Source: Lentisphaeria bacterium UBA1732
GTDB lineage: Bacteria > Verrucomicrobiota > Lentisphaeria > Victivallales > UBA1829
Direction of reading: 5' to 3'
Length of the DNA: 64,000 nucleotides
NCBI GenBank assembly: GCA_002315855.1
Contig: DCIG01000049.1
Span: 45,520-109,519, forward strand
Part shown: positions 55,880 through 64,000 of the stretch, piece after piece
Position numbering within the stretch: position 1 is the first letter of the stretch
Layout of the letters: each line of letters opens with the position of its first letter
Position numbers and translations under genes: made by a program
Notes under the pieces: model-generated
What the model saw: the letters and a program-made list of their open reading frames with translations, nothing else
Told to the model about the DNA's origin: nothing
Databases searched by the model: none

Positions 55880-57121
55880 TCACGGAATCGAAACTTTATA
55901 AACCTGCCGTTTCGCTTCACAAGCTCCGTCAACACAGATTTCCCTGGAATCCGGTCTCCAGCGAGGATGCAAATCACACCGGGTGTCATCATGATATTTG
56001 GTGTTATGATAAATCTCTACAATCGAACAAATTGTATTTTTCTGAAGATCGCACAGATAAATCTTTTGCTTGTGATGAAAATTGGGATAGGTGTCAGTAA
56101 CAAGATACTTCCCATCAGGAGAATACGAGGGATGACCGTCTGAATTCAGGATTCCGGCTCCGAACTCTTTTCGTTCCTGTGTATGGTCTTTCAGAAGATG
56201 ATACGCATTCCCGAATTGCTTTGAATTTGCAAAACTGACGATATTTTCATCATCCTTCCAGTTGCTGTGCGAAACCATATCGTCATCCATCATAAGACAG
56301 GGATCGCTCCCGTCATAATTGGCCGTAATCATGCGGTCATATTTGACACCGTCAAGCAGCCATCGGTGCAAAAACATAAAGCGGTTTCCCGAAGGATTCA
56401 GCATGATATGATTGATTTTATGAAATGCACCTTTCATGCAGTCTCTCGTATGGTATTCAAAAAGCCGGCGATAGGTAAACAGCTCCTGCGTTTCTCCTGT
56501 AACAAGATTAATATTCCAGATACATGGTCCGTCCGGCACCGTTTCACCGCATGTTTGGTCCGGCAAATTGCAATATCCATACCCCGGACGAAGCGTATTT
56601 AACCGCAGAAAATCCAAAGTAACCGCACGGGTTCCATCCTTGGAAACCGTATACACCGGCATCGGCAGTATCTTTTCCGCACCGCTTGCGATTTCATGAA
56701 TGACTGCACATAACTTCCCGTTTCGGAAGTCGTTATACAAAATCCGCGAGGAAAAATCAGGTCCCAGCCATTGCAGCATACATCCCTGCTGACTGTTCCA
56801 TGAATGCGTTTGCGCGATTGCCTTTTCTTCTCCGGATGCGAAATCCATCAAAATAATGTCCGCCGCCTGATTCGAAGAATAATCCCGCCACACATTCCCC
56901 GGCGTCGCCAAATAAACCATGTACCGGCATGTGGCATCCCACGGACTCTTGTCATAATAGCCGAACAAATGTTCCCGCTCACCTGACGAAACACGAACCA
57001 CGTTTTCGGATGTCTTTCGATCCGAAAACAGCAATCCGATATGAAAATAAGTCGACTTCAGGAACTTTTTCAGGGTCGGCGATTTCCGCAACTGCCATGC
57101 GATTTTGTGCAGTAAATCCAT
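55880..57121 (-). CDS. Beta-propeller-like protein of glycan clusters (oligogalacturonate lyase-like fold)
   Basis: A 413-residue protein, probably a seven-bladed propeller similar to oligogalacturonate-lyase or TolB-type repeats. Repeated blade ends include DIILMDFASGEEK and GHPSYSPDGKYLVTDTY. The N-terminal motif REHLFGYYDKSPWD and the His-rich blade VEIYHNTKYHDDTRCDLHPRW are typical of proteins found in surface-polysaccharide clusters whose function is not settled. No signal peptide, so it is likely cytoplasmic. The start has a short AAGAGAG spacing. It is followed on the same strand by nothing close and preceded by a GT2 gene (111-bp gap). Confidence 0.65.
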   Translation of the reverse strand: MDLLHKIAWQLRKSPTLKKFLKSTYFHIGLLFSDRKTSENVVRVSSGEREHLFGYYDKSPWDATCRYMVYLATPGNVWRDYSSNQAADIILMDFASGEEKAIAQTHSWNSQQGCMLQWLGPDFSSRILYNDFRNGKLCAVIHEIASGAEKILPMPVYTVSKDGTRAVTLDFLRLNTLRPGYGYCNLPDQTCGETVPDGPCIWNINLVTGETQELFTYRRLFEYHTRDCMKGAFHKINHIMLNPSGNRFMFLHRWLLDGVKYDRMITANYDGSDPCLMMDDDMVSHSNWKDDENIVSFANSKQFGNAYHLLKDHTQERKEFGAGILNSDGHPSYSPDGKYLVTDTYPNFHHKQKIYLCDLQKNTICSIVEIYHNTKYHDDTRCDLHPRWRPDSREICVDGACEAKRQVYKVSIP

Positions 57122-57232
57122 ACTCTCTTGTCTGTTGGAAAAATTGTGTTTGAATGCAATCCCGGATACTGATTCAAAAGTGCTTTTGGAATTAACCCAT
57201 TGAAATATAATATCATATTCCCTTGATATTGA

Positions 57233-58222
57233 TTATCGTAAAAATCTTTTCCCCATAAACTTACGTGCAGAAATCATAAGCCGGAGCAGCGGGATCAATC
57301 CCATCCCCGCTGTTTGAATAAAGATTTGCTTCCCACGGACACATCGTGAAAGATAAGGATTTTTCTTCCAGTCCGGATATTTTGCCCCAAATTCATGCAG
57401 CATTGTCCGAATCTCCGCATCAGTGCGCCCGCATTGAATCATAATTGATGTCATTCCATACACAAATTCCTGCACCGCACGATATTCGATTTCCGTTTCA
57501 AATCCCGGAGCAATTCGTTCCAGCATCAATCCAAACGTTTTTTCCATGAACCCCAAATCAGTATCTAAATGGTTGCAGTTGGAAAGAGAACTGCTTCTCT
57601 GAAAATAATAATAAAGCACTTGCGGCACCAAACTGATTTTACTTGTCCTCGTCAGTAATGGTATCGTAACCGGAATATCTTCTGCCCGGCGGATATGTTC
57701 CGGATAGAGAAATCCCATTCCCCGGAAAAATTCTGCACGATAAAGTTTGCAACACGCCATATTACGGAGAAACGCGATTTTTTCCTGTTGAGACGATTCG
57801 GTTGTCAGCCCACAGAGTGATCCCATTGGCTCTTCATGTCCATCCTCGTATACATGTGCATAGTCGGCAACAACAATATCCGCATTATCTTTTTCTGCCG
57901 TCTCCACCATCACCCGCATATAGTCCGGTGCAATCCGGTCATCACTGTCAAGAAAGGTAAGCCATCCCCCTTTCGCATAAACGATTCCCGTATTACGTGC
58001 AGCAGCAAGTCCTTGATTCTGTTCATGATGAAACAGCTTAAATCGATCCTGATGACTCAACACAAATTCCTGTGCCGCCTCATACGTTCCATCTGTGGAA
58101 CAATCATCGACCATAATGACTTCATAGTCGCCGTATGTCTGTTTCAAGATGGATTCCAGACAGCGGGTCAGATAAGGCATCACATTATACAGAGGTAAAA
58201 TAAGAGAAAGATTTGTTTTCAT
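57233..58222 (-). CDS. Family 2 glycosyltransferase
   Basis: GT-A fold inverting glycosyltransferase for a surface glycan. N-terminal LSLILPLYNVMPYLTRCLESILKQTYGDYEVIMVDDCSTDGT is the GT2 nucleotide-binding start, and the DxD motif is LTFLDSDDRI. The ED segment (IRRAEDIPVTIPLL) precedes the acceptor region. 329 residues, no long membrane domain. The bases around it are more AT-rich than the housekeeping genes, which is common in exchanged polysaccharide loci. Sugar donor and acceptor unknown. Confidence 0.9.
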   Translation of the reverse strand: MKTNLSLILPLYNVMPYLTRCLESILKQTYGDYEVIMVDDCSTDGTYEAAQEFVLSHQDRFKLFHHEQNQGLAAARNTGIVYAKGGWLTFLDSDDRIAPDYMRVMVETAEKDNADIVVADYAHVYEDGHEEPMGSLCGLTTESSQQEKIAFLRNMACCKLYRAEFFRGMGFLYPEHIRRAEDIPVTIPLLTRTSKISLVPQVLYYYFQRSSSLSNCNHLDTDLGFMEKTFGLMLERIAPGFETEIEYRAVQEFVYGMTSIMIQCGRTDAEIRTMLHEFGAKYPDWKKNPYLSRCVRGKQIFIQTAGMGLIPLLRLMISARKFMGKRFLR

Positions 58223-58782
58223 AATCGTATGATTGAAAGAATAAGGTATCTTTACTTACTATCTTTATCTATTGTAAATTCATTGTTTTCAAAAATATTA
58301 CAATCGAATAAAGGAACCGTCCATTATCTGATTGTGATTGAATAAAATTTTTTCGCATTGAGATTGCATGGATTGGAAACAATGTATTTCTTTCTGTTGA
58401 ATACAAGAAAACAGGATACCGCGAAGCGATGCTCTTTCGCACTCGAAAAAGCATCCGGCAAAAAGCCTTTTCACTCTGCATTAGCTCTAATATATCATGC
58501 AGATTTCTTTTTTCAAGGTCTTTTAAAAAATATATAACACTTTTTTGAAAAATACCATTGCCGCTTTTTTCATCGAAGAAAAACCAGCTGGTTCACAGCA
58601 CACTTTTTGAATCATCTCCAAATAAATTTTTTCCTGTTCACATCAATCATTCGATAATCACAACCACACGACCTGCTTCACAACAAATACATATCTCCTT
58701 AATATCAAACAATTTAATTCTCCATAATCTTAATACCCGAACTCTCACATTCCTTCAACCATACCTTTTTCTCCTCTGCCCG
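58223..58782. other. AT-rich gene-free region between the GT2 gene and asnB
   Basis: About 560 very AT-rich bases with no supported gene. It separates asnB from the glycosyltransferase on the same strand and should hold the GT2 promoter; no clear boxes were assigned. It may contain decayed sequence. Confidence 0.5.
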
Positions 58783-60651
58783 TCATCTCTTTCCCGCTTG
58801 CCATAATCCCAGCATCAGAAGTGAAAAAATCGGATAGGAATAATCGGCTCTCCCCGCATGATGTTCTTCGAGCATTCGCACCACTTCTTTCTTCTCGAAA
58901 ACATCGAATGACGGGACTGTTATCCCCAGAATAATCTCTCTCGTCTGTTCCCTCCATACGCTGTTGATCCAGTCGGAAACAGGAACGCCGAACCCTCGTT
59001 TTTTACGTATCGGCAAATCATCCGGCAGGTCATCCGCAAACACTTCGCCCAATATCTTTTTACGGAGTTTCCCCTGCAATTTGAGGTCAGACGGCATCGT
59101 GAGAGCCAGCTCCGCCACCCGATAATCCAGAAACGGATTGCGGACTTCCAGCGAATACGCCATAGACGATACATCCACTTTCGGCAGAATATCGCCCGGC
59201 AGATAATTCTTCAGGTCCGCAACCATCAAACTTCCCCGGAAATCCTTCAGCTCCGGCACACGATGCGCCGCATTTTCCGGATTCAAGCTCGGCGCAAACC
59301 GCCTCAAATCACACGTCGTGAAATGCGATTGCAGTGCATCATAGCACTCCTCTGCGGAAGCCGACAGCGATGCCAGACGCAGGAAACGCCGGATTCGCCC
59401 CGCCTTGGTGCGCTCTCCCGAATCAGGAATTATTCCGGCTGCCGCCCTCGCCGCCCGTCTCACAGCCGGACTGCCGATCTGCCTCAGCATATTCATGGCC
59501 CGGTAGCGTTCATACCCACCGAAAAGTTCGTCTGCGCCGTCTCCGCTGAGAGCCACGGTTACATGTTCCCGCACAAATTCCGCCAGCAAAGCGCACGGCA
59601 GCATGGACGCGTCTGCGTATGGCTGTCCGAACTCGCCTGCCAGAAAACGCAGCCGCTCGAAATCATCCGGCGTCGCACTTCGCACATGATGCCGGATTCG
59701 TCCCCCGTACTTCCGGTTCAGCCAGTCCGCCGTCCTTGCGGCATATTCCGATTCATCGTAATTCCGATGAGGAAAACCAATGGTGAAACAGTCGATTTTC
59801 AAGCTTGTTTCTGCGGCGGCGAGCGATGCAATCAGTGCCGAATCAAGTCCCCCCGAAAGAAATATCCCCACCGGCACATCCGCCGTCAAACGCGTCTTCA
59901 CGGCATCCCGCAGTGTGTTTTTCAGCTCATTTCGCAGTTCTTCCGAATCCGTCCGCAATTCTCTCTGCGGTACTTCGGGCGACCACCAGCGGTGCAGTTC
60001 GCATTCCCCGCTTTCAAGCTGAATCTTCAGATAACATCCCAGCTCCAGTGCCGACACCCCCTCATAAATCGTCTTCGGCGCGCTGATATACTGATAGCAC
60101 AGGTACTCCGCCAGCGCGGCTTGATTGATGTCCTCACCACCGCCCGTGCACATCCGCAGAGTATCCAGACGGCTTGCGAAAGCACATCCCTTTCCCGGCT
60201 TTACGCAGTAGAACAGCGGCTTGATACCCAGCCGGTCGCGTCCCAGCAGGAGTGTCCGTTTGGACTTGTCATACAGGGCGAAAGCGAAAAATCCATTGAG
60301 TTTCGGCAGTGCATCTGTCCCGTACCGCACGAGCATGGCGAGCAGGACCTCCGTATCGCTTTGCGAACGAAACATAACTCCATCTTTTTCAAGCTCTCTT
60401 CTCATTTCCCCGTAATGGAAAATTTCCCCGTTGAAAACCAGCGTATACCGCCCGTCCTCCGATGAAAACGGCTGTGCCGCCGCCTCCGTCAAATCAATGA
60501 CAGACAGTCTTGCATGAGCCAGTGCCAGCCCCTTGTCCGCATAAATCCCGGTCGCATCCGGTCCCCTCTGCTTCATGCTTTCCGCGAGCCGTCTGGACAG
60601 AGCCTCATCGGCCGGCTTATCAGGCCTGTAGTATCCGGCGATCCCGCACAT
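58783..60651 (-). CDS. asnB: Asparagine synthase (glutamine-hydrolysing)-like amidotransferase
   Basis: Type II glutamine amidotransferase with a C-terminal ATP pyrophosphatase domain. The N-terminus MCGIAGYY exposes the catalytic Cys2, and the synthetase domain has the PP-loop FLSGGLDSALIAS near residues 263-275. 622 residues fits AsnB paralogues, many of which sit in polysaccharide clusters and may amidate sugars or peptides. Here it is third in a tight run: recD2, GSCFA gene, asnB, with a 2-bp gap from the GSCFA gene. True asparagine synthesis or glycan amidation cannot be separated by sequence. Confidence 0.9.
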   Translation of the reverse strand: MCGIAGYYRPDKPADEALSRRLAESMKQRGPDATGIYADKGLALAHARLSVIDLTEAAAQPFSSEDGRYTLVFNGEIFHYGEMRRELEKDGVMFRSQSDTEVLLAMLVRYGTDALPKLNGFFAFALYDKSKRTLLLGRDRLGIKPLFYCVKPGKGCAFASRLDTLRMCTGGGEDINQAALAEYLCYQYISAPKTIYEGVSALELGCYLKIQLESGECELHRWWSPEVPQRELRTDSEELRNELKNTLRDAVKTRLTADVPVGIFLSGGLDSALIASLAAAETSLKIDCFTIGFPHRNYDESEYAARTADWLNRKYGGRIRHHVRSATPDDFERLRFLAGEFGQPYADASMLPCALLAEFVREHVTVALSGDGADELFGGYERYRAMNMLRQIGSPAVRRAARAAAGIIPDSGERTKAGRIRRFLRLASLSASAEECYDALQSHFTTCDLRRFAPSLNPENAAHRVPELKDFRGSLMVADLKNYLPGDILPKVDVSSMAYSLEVRNPFLDYRVAELALTMPSDLKLQGKLRKKILGEVFADDLPDDLPIRKKRGFGVPVSDWINSVWREQTREIILGITVPSFDVFEKKEVVRMLEEHHAGRADYSYPIFSLLMLGLWQAGKR

Positions 60652-60653
60652 GG

Positions 60654-61535
60654 TCAGCCCTCATGAATCGGAATATGTGCCGTCTGCCTGCGCTGTTGTT
60701 CGGCGGCGAGATAATCCGCCTTTGCCCGCGGGATGAAGCACGCGTCGAGGAAACGTTCCAGAATGATTTTTTTCGCCGCCTCCGAGGGATGGAGCATATC
60801 TTCGGCGTAGAACCGGTAATCTCTCAGTTCGTCGTTCAGTATCTCCCATGCGGGGAAATACGCACATTGCGGCAGTACATCGCACACCTGATGAATGGCC
60901 GTCAGAAGCTGTGCTTTGGATTGTGCATTCATCGGCAGGTTGCCGGGGTCGTGGCGCACCGGCGACAGCGTCAGAATAATCGGGCAGTCGGGATTGAATT
61001 CCCGCACGCGTCTGCAAGCCGTCAGGATTGCGGCACGGCACGTCTCGAATGACAGCATCATCCGTTCAAACTCATTTCCCGGCACCTTGTGGCAGTTTGC
61101 GACAACGCGCCGTTCCGGCTTGTGCAGATACACAATGCACGACGACACCGTCATCAGGAAGACGTCGGCTTTCTTCACCGTGCGCAGAAACTCTTTGGCG
61201 GCCTTGTTGGCGCGTTCCGCCCCTTCTTCCGGGGTCGCGGCGGAGAAAGACCCGTGATGTGCCCACGAATGGTACAGCCCGTTGTATTCGAAGAAATCGC
61301 CCGGCTCATAACCGCAGGTCAGACGCATCATGGCATCGCAGATGGACACCGGGTTGTACAGGACCCCGTTCGGATTTTGGGCACCTTTCATGCTGCTGGA
61401 CAGCAGTACGCGTACCAAATCCTGCGAGAAACACGACCCGATGGACGCGATTGTTCCCTGCGCACGGATTTTCGGCAGGGGAAATTCATACCGCACCGGG
61501 GTGAAATTGAATGGATTCCGGACATTTTCACTCAT
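60654..61535 (-). CDS. GSCFA-family protein
   Basis: A 293-residue protein with the family's opening pattern ASIGSCFSQDL (GSCF followed by Ser), an SGNH/GDSL-like hydrolase-type fold. Further conserved-looking blocks are LYNPVSICDAM, FLMTVSSCIVYLHKPE, IILTLSPVRH and DMLHPSEAAKKII; the last carries the Asp-x-x-His expected of the SGNH active site. Likely acts on acyl groups or glycans, but the activity is unproven. Its start overlaps the recD2 stop by 8 nt and its stop is 2 bp before asnB. Confidence 0.82.
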   Translation of the reverse strand: MSENVRNPFNFTPVRYEFPLPKIRAQGTIASIGSCFSQDLVRVLLSSSMKGAQNPNGVLYNPVSICDAMMRLTCGYEPGDFFEYNGLYHSWAHHGSFSAATPEEGAERANKAAKEFLRTVKKADVFLMTVSSCIVYLHKPERRVVANCHKVPGNEFERMMLSFETCRAAILTACRRVREFNPDCPIILTLSPVRHDPGNLPMNAQSKAQLLTAIHQVCDVLPQCAYFPAWEILNDELRDYRFYAEDMLHPSEAAKKIILERFLDACFIPRAKADYLAAEQQRRQTAHIPIHEG

Positions 61536-63756
61536 GGGATACTCCGTAAATCAGTTTTTCAAGCAATAGTGAGAATCTCGGCTCGCGGACGGCGTTGCGC
61601 ACCGCCATGGACACTGCTTTGCGCGATGCCACCAAAATCATAAGCTGTTTTGCTCTTGTCATGCCGGTGTAGAGCAGATTCTTCTGAAGCATCATATAAT
61701 GCGTTGGCAGAAGCGGCATCACCACCGCCGGAAATTCGCTGCCCTGCGATTTATGCACGGTGATTGCATACGCCGGCACGATCTGTTCCGCCTCCTCAAA
61801 CGTATATTCAACGGTCAAATCCACATCGTACTTCACATGAAATTTCTTCTGTCCGAAATCAATCGATGTCAGAAATCCCATATCCCCGTTGAAAACCCCT
61901 TTATCGTAGTTGTTGACCACCTGCATCACCTTGTCGCCGGACTTGTACAGCCGTCCCGCTGCGCTGAATTGCAGTTTCGTCTGCGGATTCAGCAGTGCCT
62001 GCAAGCGTTCATTCATTGCCTGCGTCCCCACCGCCCCCCGGTTCATGGGGCAGAGCAGTTGAATATCATTGATTGGATTCAGGTTGAATCGCTTCGGAAT
62101 CCTGTCGGTGATCAGACGTTCTATCACGTCTGCGGCTTCCTCGCCTTCCTCTTTTTCAATCCAGTAGAAATCCGATGGCGCATTTTTTTCCCGCCTCGGC
62201 AGATGCGGCGTAATTCCGTTGTTGACCTCATGCGCCGCGATGATGATTCCGCTCCCGCTCCCCTGCCGGAATATTTTCGTCAGCCGTGACACCGGGCATA
62301 TCCGGGAATCAATCAGATCGTTCAGCACATTTCCGGGTCCCACTGATGGCAGCTGGTCGGGATCGCCCACGATGACGACTGTGGATCCCGGCTTGATTGC
62401 GCGGAACAATGCCACTGCCAGCAGTAAATCCAGCATGGATGTCTCATCGATGACAAATAAATCGTATGGCAGCAGATTTCCGCGCCCGTGTAAAAATCCG
62501 TTGCGCGCCGGGTCCCATTTCAGCATCCTGTGCAGGGTTGATGCCTTGAATCCCGTTGCCTCGCTCATCCGTTTTGCCGCACGTCCCGTAGGGGCCGCCA
62601 GTACTGTTTTGATATTGCAGATTTTTGCCCGCCGCACGATTTCCGACACCACGGTCGTCTTGCCCACACCGGGACCGCCGGTGATGATGCTGACAGGCGA
62701 CAGTGCCGCCTGACGCACGGCCGCCAGTTGTTCGTCGCTGAATCTTGTTCCCTCCGGTACAGGCACGTTTCCCAGCTTCATTCCTGCGTGTCTCTCTGCT
62801 GAAATCAGCATCTTTATCAGCTTCGGCAGTTCATTTTCACAGCGCAGCATCCCCGGATCGTAAATCATCACATCTCCCTCCATGGAGACGCATGACTCCG
62901 CCCGTTTCGTGCTCAATGCTTCATCCAGAGCCTTTTCCGCGTCATTTTCCTCCACACTCAGCAGCGGACACAGAAATTTGATGAATGCCGTCCTCGGCAT
63001 ACACACATGTCCTGCCAGTCTTGCCTGATTCAGTCCGTAGGAAACTCCGGCCACCAGTCTGCGCACATCATTATGCCCGATCCCCATTTTCTGCGCCACC
63101 TTGTCCGCGTACACGAACCCGATTCCCTTGAAATCCGCCGCCAGACGGTATGGATTCTCCTGTATCTTTTTCGCCGCCTCATCTCCGTAGCGGTCATAGA
63201 TGCGAGCAAACCATACGGGATTGATTCCCAGCCCCTGCATGTAGATTTGCATTTCGCGCCGCGACGAGTTTTCCTGCCATGCCTTGCGGATGGCGTCTAT
63301 CCGTTTCTTGCCCAGTCCCGGCACTTCTTTCAATCGGCGCGACGCGTTATTCAGCACATCCAGTGTGCTTGTTCCGAATGTATCAACAATCAATTCCGCG
63401 TATTTTTCCCCGATGCCCTTGATGATGCCGGAGGAAAGATAGCGAATCAGCCCCTCGCGGGATGCGGGCAGGGAGAATGAATAATCATCCACACGGAACT
63501 GCCGCCCGTGCTCTTTATGGATTTCCCATTTCCCCGTGAGGGTTACGGTTTGCCCGGCGGAAATGCCGGGCACTGTCCCGACTGCTGTATGCTGGACACC
63601 CTGCGCGTCTCTCAGGCGGAACACCGTATAATTCGCGTCTTCGCTTTCATAGACCACACGTTCCACTTCCCCTTTCAGGGTATGTGCGGTCAGCGATGTT
63701 CCGGTGTTTTCCTGTTGTTCGCCTGCCGGCTGTCCGTTTGTCAGCAAATCGGTCAT
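61528..63756 (-). CDS. recD2: RecD2-type ATP-dependent DNA helicase
   Basis: Superfamily 1B 5'-3' DNA helicase without RecBC partners. The N-terminal ~90 residues form an OB-like domain, followed by two helix-hairpin-helix segments (IKGIGEKYAELIV and VPGLGKKRIDAIR). The helicase core has GGPGVGKTTVVSE (about residue 350), VIDETSMLD, GDPDQLPSVGPG, and the C-terminal motif AYAITVHKSQGSEFPAV. 742 residues is typical. It starts 15 bp after the purH stop with a weak ribosome site, so it may be co-transcribed with purH. The stop overlaps the GSCFA start. Confidence 0.93.
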   Translation of the reverse strand: MTDLLTNGQPAGEQQENTGTSLTAHTLKGEVERVVYESEDANYTVFRLRDAQGVQHTAVGTVPGISAGQTVTLTGKWEIHKEHGRQFRVDDYSFSLPASREGLIRYLSSGIIKGIGEKYAELIVDTFGTSTLDVLNNASRRLKEVPGLGKKRIDAIRKAWQENSSRREMQIYMQGLGINPVWFARIYDRYGDEAAKKIQENPYRLAADFKGIGFVYADKVAQKMGIGHNDVRRLVAGVSYGLNQARLAGHVCMPRTAFIKFLCPLLSVEENDAEKALDEALSTKRAESCVSMEGDVMIYDPGMLRCENELPKLIKMLISAERHAGMKLGNVPVPEGTRFSDEQLAAVRQAALSPVSIITGGPGVGKTTVVSEIVRRAKICNIKTVLAAPTGRAAKRMSEATGFKASTLHRMLKWDPARNGFLHGRGNLLPYDLFVIDETSMLDLLLAVALFRAIKPGSTVVIVGDPDQLPSVGPGNVLNDLIDSRICPVSRLTKIFRQGSGSGIIIAAHEVNNGITPHLPRREKNAPSDFYWIEKEEGEEAADVIERLITDRIPKRFNLNPINDIQLLCPMNRGAVGTQAMNERLQALLNPQTKLQFSAAGRLYKSGDKVMQVVNNYDKGVFNGDMGFLTSIDFGQKKFHVKYDVDLTVEYTFEEAEQIVPAYAITVHKSQGSEFPAVVMPLLPTHYMMLQKNLLYTGMTRAKQLMILVASRKAVSMAVRNAVREPRFSLLLEKLIYGVSHE

Positions 63757-63771
63757 GAATACTGCATCAAA

Positions 63772-64000
63772 TCAATGATGGGAGAAGATGCGTTCCGGCG
63801 CATGGCGCAGAGCCACGCCCAGTTCATTGGCGCGCTTGACCACGTCGGCGTCCTTCAGAGACCCCGCAGGCGACACAACCGCCTTGATTCCGGCTGCCGC
63901 CGCCACTTCCAGCGCATCCGGGAACGGGAAGAATCCATCGCTGGACATCACGGCCCCTTCCAGAGTTGCGCTGCCCGTGAATTTCTGTCTGAACTTTTCG
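63772..64000 (-). CDS. purH: PurH, bifunctional AICAR transformylase/IMP cyclohydrolase (3' end only)
   Basis: The last 75 codons and stop of a gene that continues beyond the window. The translated end reads GAVMSSDGFFPFPDALEVAA, then a Gly-Ile-Lys-Ala-Val-Val-Ser-Pro stretch and ANELGVALRHAPERIFSHH. This is the typical PurH C-terminus with the SDGFFPF motif of the AICAR transformylase active site. The gene order purH-recD2-GSCFA-asnB on one strand suggests one transcript. Confidence 0.88.
   Translation of the reverse strand, partial: EKFRQKFTGSATLEGAVMSSDGFFPFPDALEVAAAAGIKAVVSPAGSLKDADVVKRANELGVALRHAPERIFSHH

Noticed and set aside
59263..60465. 400-codon plus-strand frame opposite asnB
   Set aside because: Shadow of asnB, rich in Arg, Ser and Pro as expected for an antisense frame.

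Overview
The window looks like a chromosomal stretch from a Gram-negative member of the PVC group, most plausibly a Lentisphaerota/Victivallales-type bacterium. This is an inference. It rests on a locus resembling the Verrucomicrobia/Lentisphaerota pilus-like set (Amuc_1098 to Amuc_1102 in Akkermansia) and on the anaerobe-style PerR/rubrerythrin pair. No rRNA, tRNA, CRISPR array, transposase or phage gene was seen. Most of the window is dense housekeeping sequence; the AT-rich stretches lie between operons.

Layout. (1) 1-9.4 kb: a GH16 glucanase lipoprotein, purQ, a MATE exporter, efp with its overlapping lysyltransferase gene epmA, and the DEAH helicase hrpA. (2) 9.5-20.6 kb, minus strand: a six-gene pilus-like operon. 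In transcription order it encodes an Amuc_1102-like secreted protein, a PilM-PilN fusion, an Amuc_1100-like PilO-type protein, a membrane-anchored CxxC/calcium-motif protein, and two tandem secretins. (3) 20.7-24.1 kb, minus: secG, RNase G/E and fmt. (4) 24.9-31.2 kb, plus: potABCD polyamine importer, uronate isomerase uxaC, and a HTH regulator with a degenerate S24-like domain. (5) 31.4-36.7 kb, minus: clpB, grpE, dnaJ and smpB. (6) 37.5-41.1 kb, plus: an MscS-type channel, perR-rubrerythrin with a perfect palindrome upstream, and a PTPS/QueD-family gene lacking the usual catalytic Cys. (7) 41.2-46.8 kb, minus: a DUF2235 hydrolase with a membrane or lipoprotein partner, then groEL, groES and dnaK. 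(8) 47.1-55.7 kb, plus: sugar-nucleotide and surface-glycan supply genes (phosphomannomutase, HAD phosphatase, rfbB, rfbA, an unknown secreted protein, manC, manA). (9) 55.9-64 kb, minus: a beta-propeller-like protein, a GT2 glycosyltransferase, asparagine synthase, a GSCFA protein, recD2, and the 3' end of purH.

The genes form clear functional blocks. Regions 5 and 7 carry the main chaperone machinery, and a shared GT(C/G)(T/C)CAT-type motif recurs upstream of clpB and dnaK. Region 8 makes GDP-mannose and dTDP-4-keto-6-deoxyglucose, probably for surface glycans that region 9 could help assemble. Region 2 is the most distinctive system: a secretin-centred envelope apparatus without a pilin, ATPase or prepilin peptidase nearby. 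A dispersed palindrome with the core GAGCTGATTTCA occurs in three intergenic regions.

All assignments come from reading the sequence; no database search was possible.
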